Assembly (NCBI GenBank): GCA_021904315.1
Contig: CM038919.1
Coordinates: 5,890,001 to 5,954,000 of the forward strand
DNA: 64,000 bases
Origin: Sphagnum magellanicum
Lineage: Eukaryota; Streptophyta; Sphagnopsida; Sphagnales; Sphagnaceae
Reading direction: 5' to 3'
Shown here: positions 53,276 to 64,000 of the stretch, piece by piece
How positions within the stretch are numbered: the stretch's first letter is position 1
Layout of the letters: every line of letters starts with the position of its first letter
Notes under the pieces: model-generated
What the model was told of the DNA's origin: nothing
The model's input: only the letters and a program-made list of their open reading frames with translations
Database searches by the model: none
Position numbers and translations under genes: made by a program

Positions 53276-53715
53276 GACTTGTTCACACGAAGCGGACAAG
53301 TTGTTTACTCTCAATCTCCCTCTCGTCAGATTAAGTTGAATGGCCACTCAATTTGTCCAATCGTGTGAATTGTATATCTCTCCCTTTCTAGGGTTTGGAG
53401 CTCTTCGTCCTCGTCAATGTCGTAGTCGGGTTCTTCTGCCTGCCTTTGTCGGAGCGTTTGTTTCCGCGAGTTTTCTTTTGCGGCTTTTAGCTATTTGTAG
53501 CGCTCGCTTTGGATTCTCTTGTGCCTTCAATTGCCCTAATTCTTGCTTGTGGTATCTGATCTTCTCTCTTTGGATTCTGTTTTCGTGGTTTGCGGTGTTT
53601 GTTTTGGAGCTCGGAAAAATGACCTGATCCATATTGTTTTTGAGACGCGTTTGAAGAAGGAGCTTGCGGAAAAACGGAAGAAGCGGACGAAGAAGAAGAA
53701 GAAGAAGAAGAAGGT
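53276..53715 (+). promoter_or_regulatory. ARP4-type 5' leader in front of the WDR48-like gene
   Basis: This block is homologous to the ARP4 leader at 19580-19130 (minus). Shared landmarks in the same order include GGACAAGTTGTTTAC, CTAGGGTTTGGAGCTC, GCGTTTGTTT, TTCAATTGCC, GAGCTCGGAAAA or its variant, and GAAGAAGCGGA. It ends in a GAA run (about 53682-53710) about 130 bases before the WDR48-like start. It keeps one of the three telo-boxes (53389-53396). It probably supplies the promoter and 5' untranslated region of the downstream gene, which is inferred from position. Confidence 0.75.
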
Positions 53716-53843
53716 GGGGCAGAAGGAAGAGAAGGAAGAAAGGATTTTAGAACAAAGCACAAGGGGAGGGATTTTGTGTGCTATGAGTTAGGGCAGAGGG
53801 GGAGAGGGTTTGGGCGGGGGGTTGTGTGCGTTTCACGGTAGGT

Positions 53844-56800
53844 ATGCATCGGGTGGGCAGCGCAGGAAATAATGCCAACGCCGCGCGCCCACGGAAGGAG
53901 AGACGACTCACTTACGTGCTGCGGGACTCCAATGATGCCAAGGTTGGTAGCATAGCACTCCTTCCCTTTACACGACGAGTCTTCCGAATCCTAAGCGCCC
54001 GCATGTGGCTTCTACGCATTAAGCCATCACTGCCTCATATCCAGCCACAAGAAAGTCGTAGTAGCAGGCGAGAGCTGCAAAGCACCTCTAGGGTTTGTCA
54101 TCGACAGCTCTACAATCAAATCTAGCACAGCCGAGGAATTTTCCGGTTCTCCTAAAAGGGGAAGTTTTGCAGGCTCTAGTAGTCTATGATGAGTAAGAAG
54201 AACTGATACTCAGGTTGCTAATCTGGTTGCATCAAGTTCAAGATTGTGCACAGGGTTTAGGGTTTCGATGCTCCAGCAAGGAATTAACTACTGTTGTGAC
54301 CCTTAGAGCAAATCCACTGGTGCCCAGTATGCGACCTTGCAAATTAAAATTGGATGACAAAAAGTCAAAACATGCTGGTTTGGCTCAGGAAAATGGTTTT
54401 GGCCCAACATTTTGGCACACTTTGCTGAGGCTGGTAAAAGCGGTCAGAGAAGAGTGTAATATGTTTTGACTGCTGCTCCCTGTTTCTCATAATGATTGGT
54501 CAGGGTGGTTTTCTATTAGTAGTTTCCCACCTATTTGCAGTCCCAGTTTAGTTTTGTGGGCAGTGTTGGAAAAAGTTAAATAACTAAACTTGGATGTGGG
54601 AAATATTTGCACACTGGAGATGCTCTAGGGTTCTGGGAATATTGAAGGACCAGTGGCTGAATTTGTGTGCACTGCTAGAAAGTGGCAGATGTTGGTTTTC
54701 CAGAATGGGTCATGTATTGGAGCTTCTTTGGTTGGAGACTTGAGTCTGAAAGGGGACTGATTTGGATTGGGTGGGTGTTGATGCAGCATTGCTCAGGGAT
54801 TAATTGTCTGATACTACCGGGTGTGGAGGGAGGTGGGGATGGTGGACAACACTTGTTCAGTGGCAGCCGGGATGGAACCTTGAAGAGATGGGAGTTAAGC
54901 AATGAGTCTGCTGTTTGTGGGGCTACATTTGAATCTCATGTCGATTGGGTACGTCGATCCTCCATCCTTTGAAATTTTGGACTCAGTTTGAGAGACAATA
55001 ATGAGTGGCATTGAATCATAGTTTGCTTGATGTGACTTAGCCCTGTATGAATGATCAAAGAATGCAGCTGAACAAATATCCTTCTATTCAGCAGGCATGC
55101 TGACTCACATTGTGAACTGTGCTTTGTAAAAGTGATCAATGTGCTCTCTTGTGTCTGCAGGTGAATGATGTGGTGGTGGCTAGTAATGATACTTTGGTAT
55201 CTTGTTCATCAGATACTACACTCAAGGTATCTTGTCTTGCCCACAGAACTCTGCAAGCGTTCATCCCTCAGTGGATGCCTACTGAGTTTCAATCAAGGGC
55301 ATTGAGCCTGCTATGTGTCTGGCCCTAATGGAGATGGGCAGTCTAGAAATTCATGACTATTTTGGTTTCTTCTGTGGACCAGCATCCTCTTGCTGTTACA
55401 TTTGATTGCAGCATGGAAGTGTTATTCAGGAGATTTGGTGGGTTGTTGGTATGCTTATTTCAACTGTTTGATATTTGGATCTGCAGACATGGAGAGCATA
55501 TGCCAATGATGGAGAGTGCACTCGAACGTTTCGGCAGCATTCTGATTATGTCACATCACTTGCATCTGCCCATCAGGTAGGACATTGCATTTCTTTGTTT
55601 GGCTGTGTGGTTACCTGGGTCACCTTTACCAATTACCCAGCACGGTTTGATTGGTGTTTCACAGACCTCATCCTAAATGATGGTGAGAGGGTCCAATATT
55701 AAAGCTGGTCTTGTTGACATTCAAGATCCTGGATGGCTTATGTCCTTGTAACAGGTTTCCTTGATGGTTTGTGATTGCCTAGTGCTGAAGCTAGAAATCA
55801 TCAACAATCTCCATGTCCAGCTGAGAATGATGATCTGGACTGTAGTATCTGAGACTATCGTGGATGAATTGTGTCCAGATGTTCTCACATTGTCCAATGA
55901 CCGGGTTTTGCATGATGGAGTTCTTTGAATCTTTCAGGTGCTGGTTGTTAGGTTTGGAAACAACTGAAGAAGCTGAAAGATCGGCTGCTTGAAATAAGAG
56001 AAGTTGGAGTCACAGTGATGAAATTTGGTTTTCATATGCTGCAGAGCAACATCGTTGCGTCTGGTGGACTGGGCTGTGAGGTGTTTATATGGGATTTGGA
56101 GGCAGCAATGGTGCCTCTTGCAAGGGCTTCGAATGAAGCTGCTGATGAGAGCACGTATGATGGCTTCCCACCAGGTTTTTCAGTATCCACTGATAGGTCA
56201 TCTACTGCAAACAGCAACATCAATGCTCCTGGGGGAACCTTGCCAAACAGTTATGTGCCCATTCCAGCCAAGGGGCACAAAGAATCAGTTTATGCATTGG
56301 CTATGAACGACACTGGCACAGTACTTGTATCAGGGGGCACTGAAAAAGTGAGTTTCTTTTTGCATGCTATTGAATTGGGAACACAGCTACTGTGTTTTGT
56401 TCAGTCTCATTGGCAGCCTGTGGGCACCACTGCAAATTCATGGCCAAGGGGCACATGGACCTTGTTTCAGGGTCTTATGTTTGATGTTGCCTTGTCTTTG
56501 CTTGCTACAGTGGGCTCTGAATAGGCAATTGTGTTCTCATATATGCAATTGTCTGTAGGCTGTACGAGTGTGGGATCCAAGAAGTGGAGCAAAGCAAATG
56601 AAGTTGAAGGGACACACTGACAATGTGCGAGCTCTTCTTTTGGATCCTACTGGCAGGTCGTGTTGTACTTACCTTCTTGTTTGTGATTGAAGTTATTTGA
56701 ACAAGTCCTGCTGTTTGTCAATTCTTTATAGATGACTTTGTGAGACTGCCTAGCACATTGACCTGATGCCATTATCAATATCCAATGTGCTTGTGGTCCT

Positions 56801-59800
56801 AGATCATGTTTTTTGGGTGGGATCTTTCAGTTTCTTGAATTAGGGAACAAAGACATGCACATTGTGCCTACAGACTTTGAAGTGACACAATAAGTGGTCA
56901 TTGTGGTGTTTGGGTGGAGACAGGTTCTGTTTGTCAGGATCATCAGACTCCATCATACGGTGCGCACCTTTTTCGACTGTCTCCGTGGATTCTGAATTTT
57001 TCCTCCCTGTGAGTGTGAGAGTCTAGGTCTACAAAGTCTCAATGCACCATTTCTTCATACAGTATTCTTGTATTTTAGTTACAGGCAACTAAAATGGCAG
57101 GATGGGTACTTGAAGAGCCATCTGCCTCCATGTTGAATGTCAGAGATTATTGTACGTTATGTGATTTAGATGCTGTATTTGGAGATGTTGCAGACTTTGG
57201 GATCTGGGCCAGCAGCGTTGTATACACTCATATGCAGTGCATACAGATTCTGTGTGGACTTTGGCCAGCACCCCTTCATTTAGTCATGTGTACAGCGGAG
57301 GCAAAGATCTTTCGGTAAGAGAGGCTTCATTAATGTTCACTACTAGTGATGATATTCTTAAACCTGAACCTCTTGAAGGGTGGTAAATCATCATGGATTC
57401 AAATCACATGCATCTGGTTGTTTCTGTGACATCAAGACATTTCTCTGGGTTGGAGTCTGCCTTTTTTTCATCAGCTGAAGACATGAGTCATGCAGCTGTT
57501 ATGGACTTGTGTTCTCAATGGAAAATGAAATCTGGGTTTTTGTAGGTGTATGTGACAGATTTGGCTACTCGGGAGAGCACACTGCTCTGTACAGAGAAGC
57601 AACCAGTGCTGCGGTTGGCACTGCAGGGAGATGAGTGGCTATGGGTGACCACAACAGACTCAGCTCTCAATAAATGGCCATCCCGGGAACAGGCTTCTCT
57701 CAAGGCCTTTCAAAGGGCTAGCTCTTTTGTGGCTGGCTCCCTTCCATTCACACGTGCACGGGCATGCATGGATGGCTCTGCACCTGTGAGCATACTTCTT
57801 ATCTGTTTTAATGTCTGTTCTTGGCAGGAGAGGATGTGGCAACATTCCAAACTGCTGGCCATCATGTTGTGATCTTTTGATGTTGTCTGCATGCTTTTGG
57901 TCTAAACCCTAATCACCCATGAGTCAGCAATGTTGTATTTTCATCTTTGTTTTATCCTCTCACCATTTCCTAGTGGTGGCCCATACCTTGTCCAATTGGG
58001 TGGCTGAAGTAATCATAGATCAACTGATAATATTCATTTGCAGGTAAGGTGAAAAACCTAATAGAATCATATGTGACTGAATTTATCCATTGGGTGGGGT
58101 TTGTGAAAGGTTCCTTTGTACACTCATCCTGCTTCAACAATTCCAGGGACAGCTGGCATTGTTCGTCATTCAATTCTAAATGATCGGCGACATGTGCTCA
58201 CCAAGGTCTGTTTGAAAGTTTATCTGTCCAAACATTCAGTTTTCTTTCTACAGGCATTTCTGTGATTTCTTATAAAGGAGTGCTGCTTTCATGGACCTAC
58301 TATATAAAGCAGAGAATAAATGCACAGTTCAAGAGCAACCTGGGATTTAGATGTGAGATGAGAACTTACAATGCCAAAATTCCCACCATGAATTGCATCT
58401 CTTCGCAGACATGTTATCTGTTAAGGTGAAGAGAGAGTGCCCTTGTGGATATGATGGCTTTTCATGGCATCTGTCTATGGACAGGAGACCGGAGATGAAT
58501 GTAACCAAAAAAGATTGTTTTGATTTGTTTGTAGGATGCCATAGGCAACGTGAAGCTCTGGGAGATCACACGAGGGACTGTGATTACTGACTTTGGCAAG
58601 GTACAGTCTTTGGCATCACTTTCATCAATGTTACCACTCTACATGTCAACAGCTTTGCAGACACTTCCACTGCCTCCTGAAACAGTTTCTTGTGCCCTGA
58701 AACAGTTTTCCATGCTGACTGTATCCTAACACAGAGATTGTCTGTTCACTGACATGTTCTTGGTGCAGGTTTCATTTGAAGACAAGGAGAAGGAGCTCTT
58801 TGAAATGGTTAGAATCACTTTTTTCAACTTATCTTGGTGCTGGTTTTATTTTTTAGGCATTCTTCTGAGCATGCTTGTAGAGTGTATGACATATGTCTAC
58901 CATTGACTGTTACTGGTGTGTCAGTATTCATGTAGATCTTAGTACTGATTTCCTTATCAACTCATGGTTTGTCTGTGAGAACTAATACTGTAATACGAGG
59001 AGACTGCGATATCACTCAAACTGGTTGATGATGGGGAACAGGTGAGTGTGCCAGCATGGTTTACCATGGATACAAGACTGGGGAGCATATCTGTGCATTT
59101 GGACACACCCCAGTGTTTTTCTGCAGAGATGTATGCAGCTGATTTGCATGTGCCTGGTGCATCGGAGGAGTTGAAGGTAAATGTCTGGGAAGATGTCTTG
59201 TGCTTGTTCTGCCAAGCCTTTGCTGGAAAAAAGATTTGGTGACTTTGTTTGGTTTTGGTATCTGCTCTGAATGCTTTTGTGCTTGGACCTTGCAGTTGAA
59301 TATTGGTCAGGAAACATTGAGGGGTCTCATGGCAAACTGGATGGCACGAAGACGACAGAGGACTAGTATTATCAGTGCCACTGCCAATGGGGATGTGGAG
59401 TCTGGGGTTGGAGAGCATCGCTCTGATCACCAGCCTCCCACTGATGACTCTCATGATGATGTTATCAACATTCATCAACCTTCTGTGTTGCCTGCTTTTG
59501 AGTTCTCAAACTCCTCTCCACCCTCCATCATTACAGAGGGTTCACAGGTATTCTGCAGTTAAGTTGCAGATTCTTGGGTAGCTGTTGCATAATCTGTTTT
59601 CTGAGGTTCTGGAAGTGTTTTTGTGAAGTTGGGTATGACACAGCTTATTTTTACTTGGATGGTCTGATGATTATCCACTATGGCAGGGAGGCCCATGGCG
59701 AAAAAAAGCCTCAGAGTTGGATGGAAGTGAGGATGAGAAAGAACTCCCATGGTGGGTTATTGATTGTGTATTGAACAATCGTCTGCCACCACGTGAGAAT

Positions 59801-60717
59801 GCAAAGTACTTTCCTTAATCTTCAGACCATGTTTTGCTGTGGAGTTTGAGACTACAAATTTTTTCCTCTCAAAGGCTGCAAAGAATCTGTTCTTCTTCAA
59901 TCTTTTCCAATTTGACCTTTGAGTTTCCTCTCGATCATGGATAAGTAGCTCAATATGTCCTTAGTGTAAATCCATGTTTTGGTTGTGGGCATCTGTTGGT
60001 TTACTTGTGCACAGATGCAGTTTCTTCTTGCAAGCATGCGAAGGGACATCACTCCAGATTCTCACACAGGGAAAATTAAGTGCTCCCCGAATTCTGCGAA
60101 TGCACAAAGTAGAGTGCTTATACTTCTGGCCTTCTGAAAGCTGTGATGCTGTTAGAGTGATGATTTCTGGATTCCAGTCTTTCTCTAGAGATCAATTGTT
60201 TTTCCATGATGAATTTGAGCTGTTGGGGAATACTACCCCTGCCTGGTACTGTGGGCTCAATGGTTCTCACTGTGCTGACTGGATGCAGGTGGCGAATTAT
60301 GTGCTTGAGAAATTGGTGCCTGACAGGCCCTTGGAGGACAGTGCTTCTGAAGGAGTTTCTACAGCAGGGCAACAGGGCAGCCAACAAGCTGTGGGAAATA
60401 GTTATGGTTCACATAGACCAGGTTCAAGAGTCTGGCAACAACCAGTTAAACCTGTGGTTGAAGTTCTGTGCAACAATCAGGTATTTGCAATGGAATGGTC
60501 TTTGCTCCAGTTTCACCTGTTGAAAGATCTGTCTAGTCTTGCAATTCTAATTTCATCAGAATTTTTCAGGCTTGCATTACATGTATTCTTTGACATTTTT
60601 CAATTGTTGAAATTACAGGTACTACCTCCAGAAATGAGTCTGGCAACTGTGCGGGCTTATGTCTGGAAGAAGCCAGAGGATCTTCACCTACACTATCGAA
60701 TTGCACCCAGCCAATAA
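53844..60717 (+). CDS. WDR48: WDR48/UAF1-like WD40 deubiquitinase-activating protein
   Basis: WDR48 (UAF1) binds and activates USP1-, USP12- and USP46-class deubiquitinases. Exons: 53844-53942, 54787-54948, 55161-55226, 55487-55576, 56045-56347, 56559-56656, 56924-56959, 57194-57314, 57546-57785, 58110-58205, 58535-58600, 58769-58807, 59042-59176, 59296-59547, 59687-59805, 60015-60108, 60289-60480, 60619-60717. Together they give 2307 nt, or 768 aa, with phase kept throughout. The start MHRVGSAGN matches plant homologues. WD40 blades include [68 protein letters not shown] and [10 protein letters not shown] (residues about 45-460). The C-terminal region contains [42 protein letters not shown] and a conserved end at [11 protein letters not shown]. 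The exon 10 acceptor is weak. No break was found. Its leader is shared with ARP4. Confidence 0.94.
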
Positions 60718-62640
60718 GGGATTGTTATTCATTTGCTTCTTTATTGCAACTGGGCTCATCCTCTTTTGCATGTTTGATGTGTGAAAGGGACTGAAGAGTT
60801 TCCAATTGGCAGTATAGTAAAGTTGGGGGGAGGGGCCTGACACTTTGTGCAGAAATTGGGCTGCTTGTAGTAGGGCTATTTTTGTGAGGGAAATGAGAAT
60901 TATGAGGGCAATGTGTCTTTCCACAGTAGGTGATTCTCAAGCCTGAGCACCCTGCAGAATAAAAACTAGGTACAAGATTCCTATGTCTCTTCCAACATTA
61001 CAAAAATAGCTTACCTCAAGTTTATGTATTGTACACCATCGGTACAAACAATGGTTTGTCATCACATGATGGTTGGATCAACTTTGATGTGCTTGAGGAG
61101 ATTCAACTCTTTGGTGAGTGTATATGCCTTGTTTGTAATTTGCATCCAGCCAAAGGCTTATATGTTTAGAATCCCTGTTTCCCCTGTAAGTTGTGGGTTT
61201 TGCATTGCAACTAAATTGCACATTCGGTGTTCCCTTTCAGTTGACCTAGAGGAACTGGAACTATAGAGTCTTTTGACAAAAACTCAGTTTTGACAGAAAC
61301 CTCCAGCATTGGTAGCTGATGAAGTCAGTGGGTAGTCATTGCAGCTTGTTGCTGCTATTCGTGATGAAGGTGATGGTCTGACACTTGTGAGTGACCCTAA
61401 TAGGTTATGACCAGACTCATTATTGTGTTATGTTCAATCCTGTACATATGTTGTGTAATGTTGCTGAACATGCATATCATGGTCGATGTTGTCCAAACTG
61501 CTCTTCAATTCTGTCTTGCATTTTTTTTTCTTTATGGCAGGGTGTTTGTTGTTTTCATGCATACTTTTACATTGTCAGATCTGAGATATACGTAACCTTA
61601 TTATTTGCTCTGTTCTTTTCAGGAATTGTTTGTGTTGGGAATTTCTCGATGTGTAGGAGATAGATTTGCTTGTTTATGGAGATGCTAATATGAAAGCCAG
61701 TTTGAAAAGGCTTGACAATCTCTGGAATGTGCAGTTTGTTTTGGAGAATACAAACTGCACGCCTGGAGTGCAAGCACATCATGACTGAGTAATTCTGGAT
61801 CTGCTTTTGAACAAAGGTGGGATGAGGCACTTTAAATTTGCATATTCAGGCAGGTAAATAGATTTTGCAACTTGGGTTTTGATTCAGAGTAGAGTTTTTG
61901 AAATGAAATTTTAGTTGAACGTAGTGGAACATCTTCTCAGGTATACAGGTAACCTTTATATAAAATCACTTCTATTAACTGTCAATCACCTTCCATTAAC
62001 TGTCAATTTTAATTTGTCAACATGAATTTCACAGGTTTGATGAACTGAGAATTGTTGATAATGAAACATTAGAAATCTTCACAACTGTCTCAGACATAGA
62101 AAATGTGAGAAAGCATAGACATTTAAATCAACTGTTGCTGGAAGCATGAGTGAAGATCAAGGGGTTATAGTGACTCCAATGGTGCTTGGTATGTCACCTG
62201 GCAAAATGTTTTTCACATCCAAGTTCAGGTATTTAATTTTTGGCACCCCCACCCATAAAACTGAAACTGGAACAGCAAATGGGTGGTAGGGGGGGGGGGT
62301 TACTAATAGCAAACCACCTGGACTGATCATTATGATGGGTCAATTAGAAACACTGAGCAGCATTCAGATCATGTTTATTGCACTCGTTTCTAGAGGTGCA
62401 CAGCGTTGCTAGGCCTTTCACCAGCCCCTGTACACCGTGCAATTATGATGAGCCAAAAGCCCTTTTGTACACCAAATACACTGATCCAAAACCATTTTTG
62501 TGAACCAAAGTGGCATATTTTGACTTTTCTTCATCCAATTTTACTGTGCAGGATTGTATACTGATCACCGACGGAGATGCTCGACGAGCAGGTCACACCC
62601 CAACCTTAGATCTCTACCAGTGTTGTGTGAGTATATTGTT
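60718..62640. other. 3' flank of the WDR48-like gene, no gene recognised
   Basis: This is moderately AT-rich DNA with short frames on both strands. Part will be 3' untranslated sequence. A poly-G run lies near 62290-62300, and a small GC-richer patch lies at 62550-62620. No domain or RNA gene could be supported. Confidence 0.4.
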
Positions 62641-64000
62641 TTTATCTATCTTTGGGTAAGGGTATATATATATATATTTCAATTTATTTACCCATTGGGT
62701 AAGGATATATTAGCACTCAAAATTTTCCATGAAGTAAGGGTTTTGGTATACAAAATTAATTAAATTTTGATAGATGAAATTTATTATATACTCCTTTTTG
62801 GGGTAAAAAATGGGTATGTAGTTTTATCTATTAAAAATGAAAGAAAATTTCCACATTTTGGAAGTTTTAAATAAATTTCAGAGGCCAAATACAATGTCAA
62901 AGTGCAAGAATCAAAGTGTTTGATTCATCTTTGACTAAGATAAAAATGCCCATGAGTGAACACTTAAAATATTCATGGTTGATGCTCAGTTGATGATGGA
63001 GTCCAAAGATAATTTGTAGCTCATCTTTAAACTTTTGAATCATTAAATTCCATTATGTAATGTGAAACTTATGACCTTCAAAATAAGGGGGAGGGTTTCC
63101 CATGTGAGATATATTTTTATCAAACACACTAACCACTCCTAACATATGCACTATTTATCACTTGTTAACAATCCACAATTTTATCCCATATGGTTTGCCC
63201 AAAATTTTCACCTTTTTCACCCATATGGTTGGGCCAAAATGGAGATTGTTCATCCTTAAATAAAAAACACACATTTTGACAAGCTTCCAAAGTTTTTAAT
63301 TTTTTTCCTCTTGTGATGGGCCAATCAAATTAGCTAATTGTCAATATTTAAAAAAAAAAAAAAAGGGGACTCGGGAGCCACCTCATTTAATAAATAAAAC
63401 TCACAAACTTTGTACATTTAGGGTATGTAGGGCCAAATGGGATGATAAAATGTGAGAAGTGGTTTAAATGTACCACTTGGGCCAATCATTATGGGCAACC
63501 AATTAGAAATAAGTGTTTTTTACTATACTATGTTAAGACCAGTGTATCCATTGCAAATATAGACATCCAAACTCCAAACTAGTGTTGGTTCAGTGCCAAC
63601 TCTTGAACATACTAGGTTGGTCCTAATATTTGGTATTTAAAAAAAATTCAAGGCCTAGCATTGGGTACAACATTGATTTTTGGTTGGTATGAGGTAGGGA
63701 TAAAATTTGTACAATGATGGCATTACCTCATGTCTTGACCTGTGTTGCTTGAACTTGGGGTGGTGTTTTGTTTTAAACAAGTTTAGGTTCTCTCCTAGTA
63801 AATATAATAATATATATATAGAGAATTTTGGCCTTACATTTTGGGCAAGTTATTGCATTTGATTGATTGTACATGATTAATATTATATAATTTTTATTTT
63901 GAATTTTCTGCACTACTAGTACAAATCAATATTATTCAAAATAATTTGTTTAGTTTTTTTGGAATGGAGATGAATTTGGACTTTGTTTTAAATTAAATTG
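62641..64000. other. AT-rich end of the window
   Basis: No gene is seen. Short TA runs occur near 62665-62680 and 63808-63820. At about 63311-63400 there is an inverted partial copy of the unit duplicated at 26.2-26.56 kb, recognisable by GATGGGCCAATCAAATTAGC and GGGAGCCACCTCATTTAATA. Confidence 0.5.

Noticed and set aside
53487-53762. Ser-rich minus-strand frames over the WDR48 leader
   Set aside because: They are read from the GAA/TTC repeat and from a leader shared with ARP4; no sign of selection for protein.

Overview
The window looks like nuclear DNA from a land plant: AT-rich, long intergenic stretches full of decayed transposons, intron-rich genes with GT-AG introns, and plant forms of chromatin genes. 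One clue narrows the lineage. The centrin at 35.3-37.5 kb is of the algal/animal flagellar type, ending in KKTSLF, not the angiosperm CML19/20 type. This hints at a plant with swimming sperm (bryophyte, lycophyte, fern, cycad or Ginkgo). That is an inference, not an identification.

Layout. 0.9-4.1 kb holds a decayed transposase-like reading frame ending in a SWIM-type zinc finger. 4.8-9.0 kb (minus) is a broken Ty3/gypsy LTR retrotransposon. 10.1-18.8 kb is the left arm of a large inverted duplication; it contains most of an intact 20-exon ARP4 gene (minus, 19106-12508, 439 aa). 19.6-25.9 kb is gene-poor. 26-27 kb has a hairpin repeat, a tandem duplication and a tRNA-derived SINE-like head. 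27.7-30.3 kb is a 3-exon UBP22-type deubiquitinase (plus, 655 aa). 30-35 kb is non-coding with tandem repeats. 35.3-37.5 kb is the centrin gene (plus, 7 exons, 165 aa). 37.5-44.5 kb is gene-poor with one decayed element. 44.5-44.9 kb is a regular 11-bp minisatellite. 45.1-52.2 kb is the right arm of the inverted duplication, carrying an ARP4 pseudogene (plus). 53.8-60.7 kb is an intact 18-exon WDR48/UAF1-like WD40 gene (plus, 768 aa). The rest is AT-rich.

The most unusual structure is the duplication. The right arm begins inside ARP4 intron 2 and runs past the 3' end. The missing 5' leader of ARP4 reappears about 1 kb further downstream, in the same direction, directly in front of the WDR48-like gene. 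The order is that of a circularly permuted copy (or a decayed tandem copy), and the WDR48-like gene appears to have acquired an ARP4-type promoter and leader.

Three of the four live genes have chromatin or ubiquitin roles: ARP4 in INO80/SWR1/NuA4, UBP22 in the SAGA deubiquitinase module, and WDR48 as a deubiquitinase activator. Nothing in the sequence shows that this grouping is more than chance. All exon maps were assembled by hand from reading frames, splice sites and recalled family sequences.
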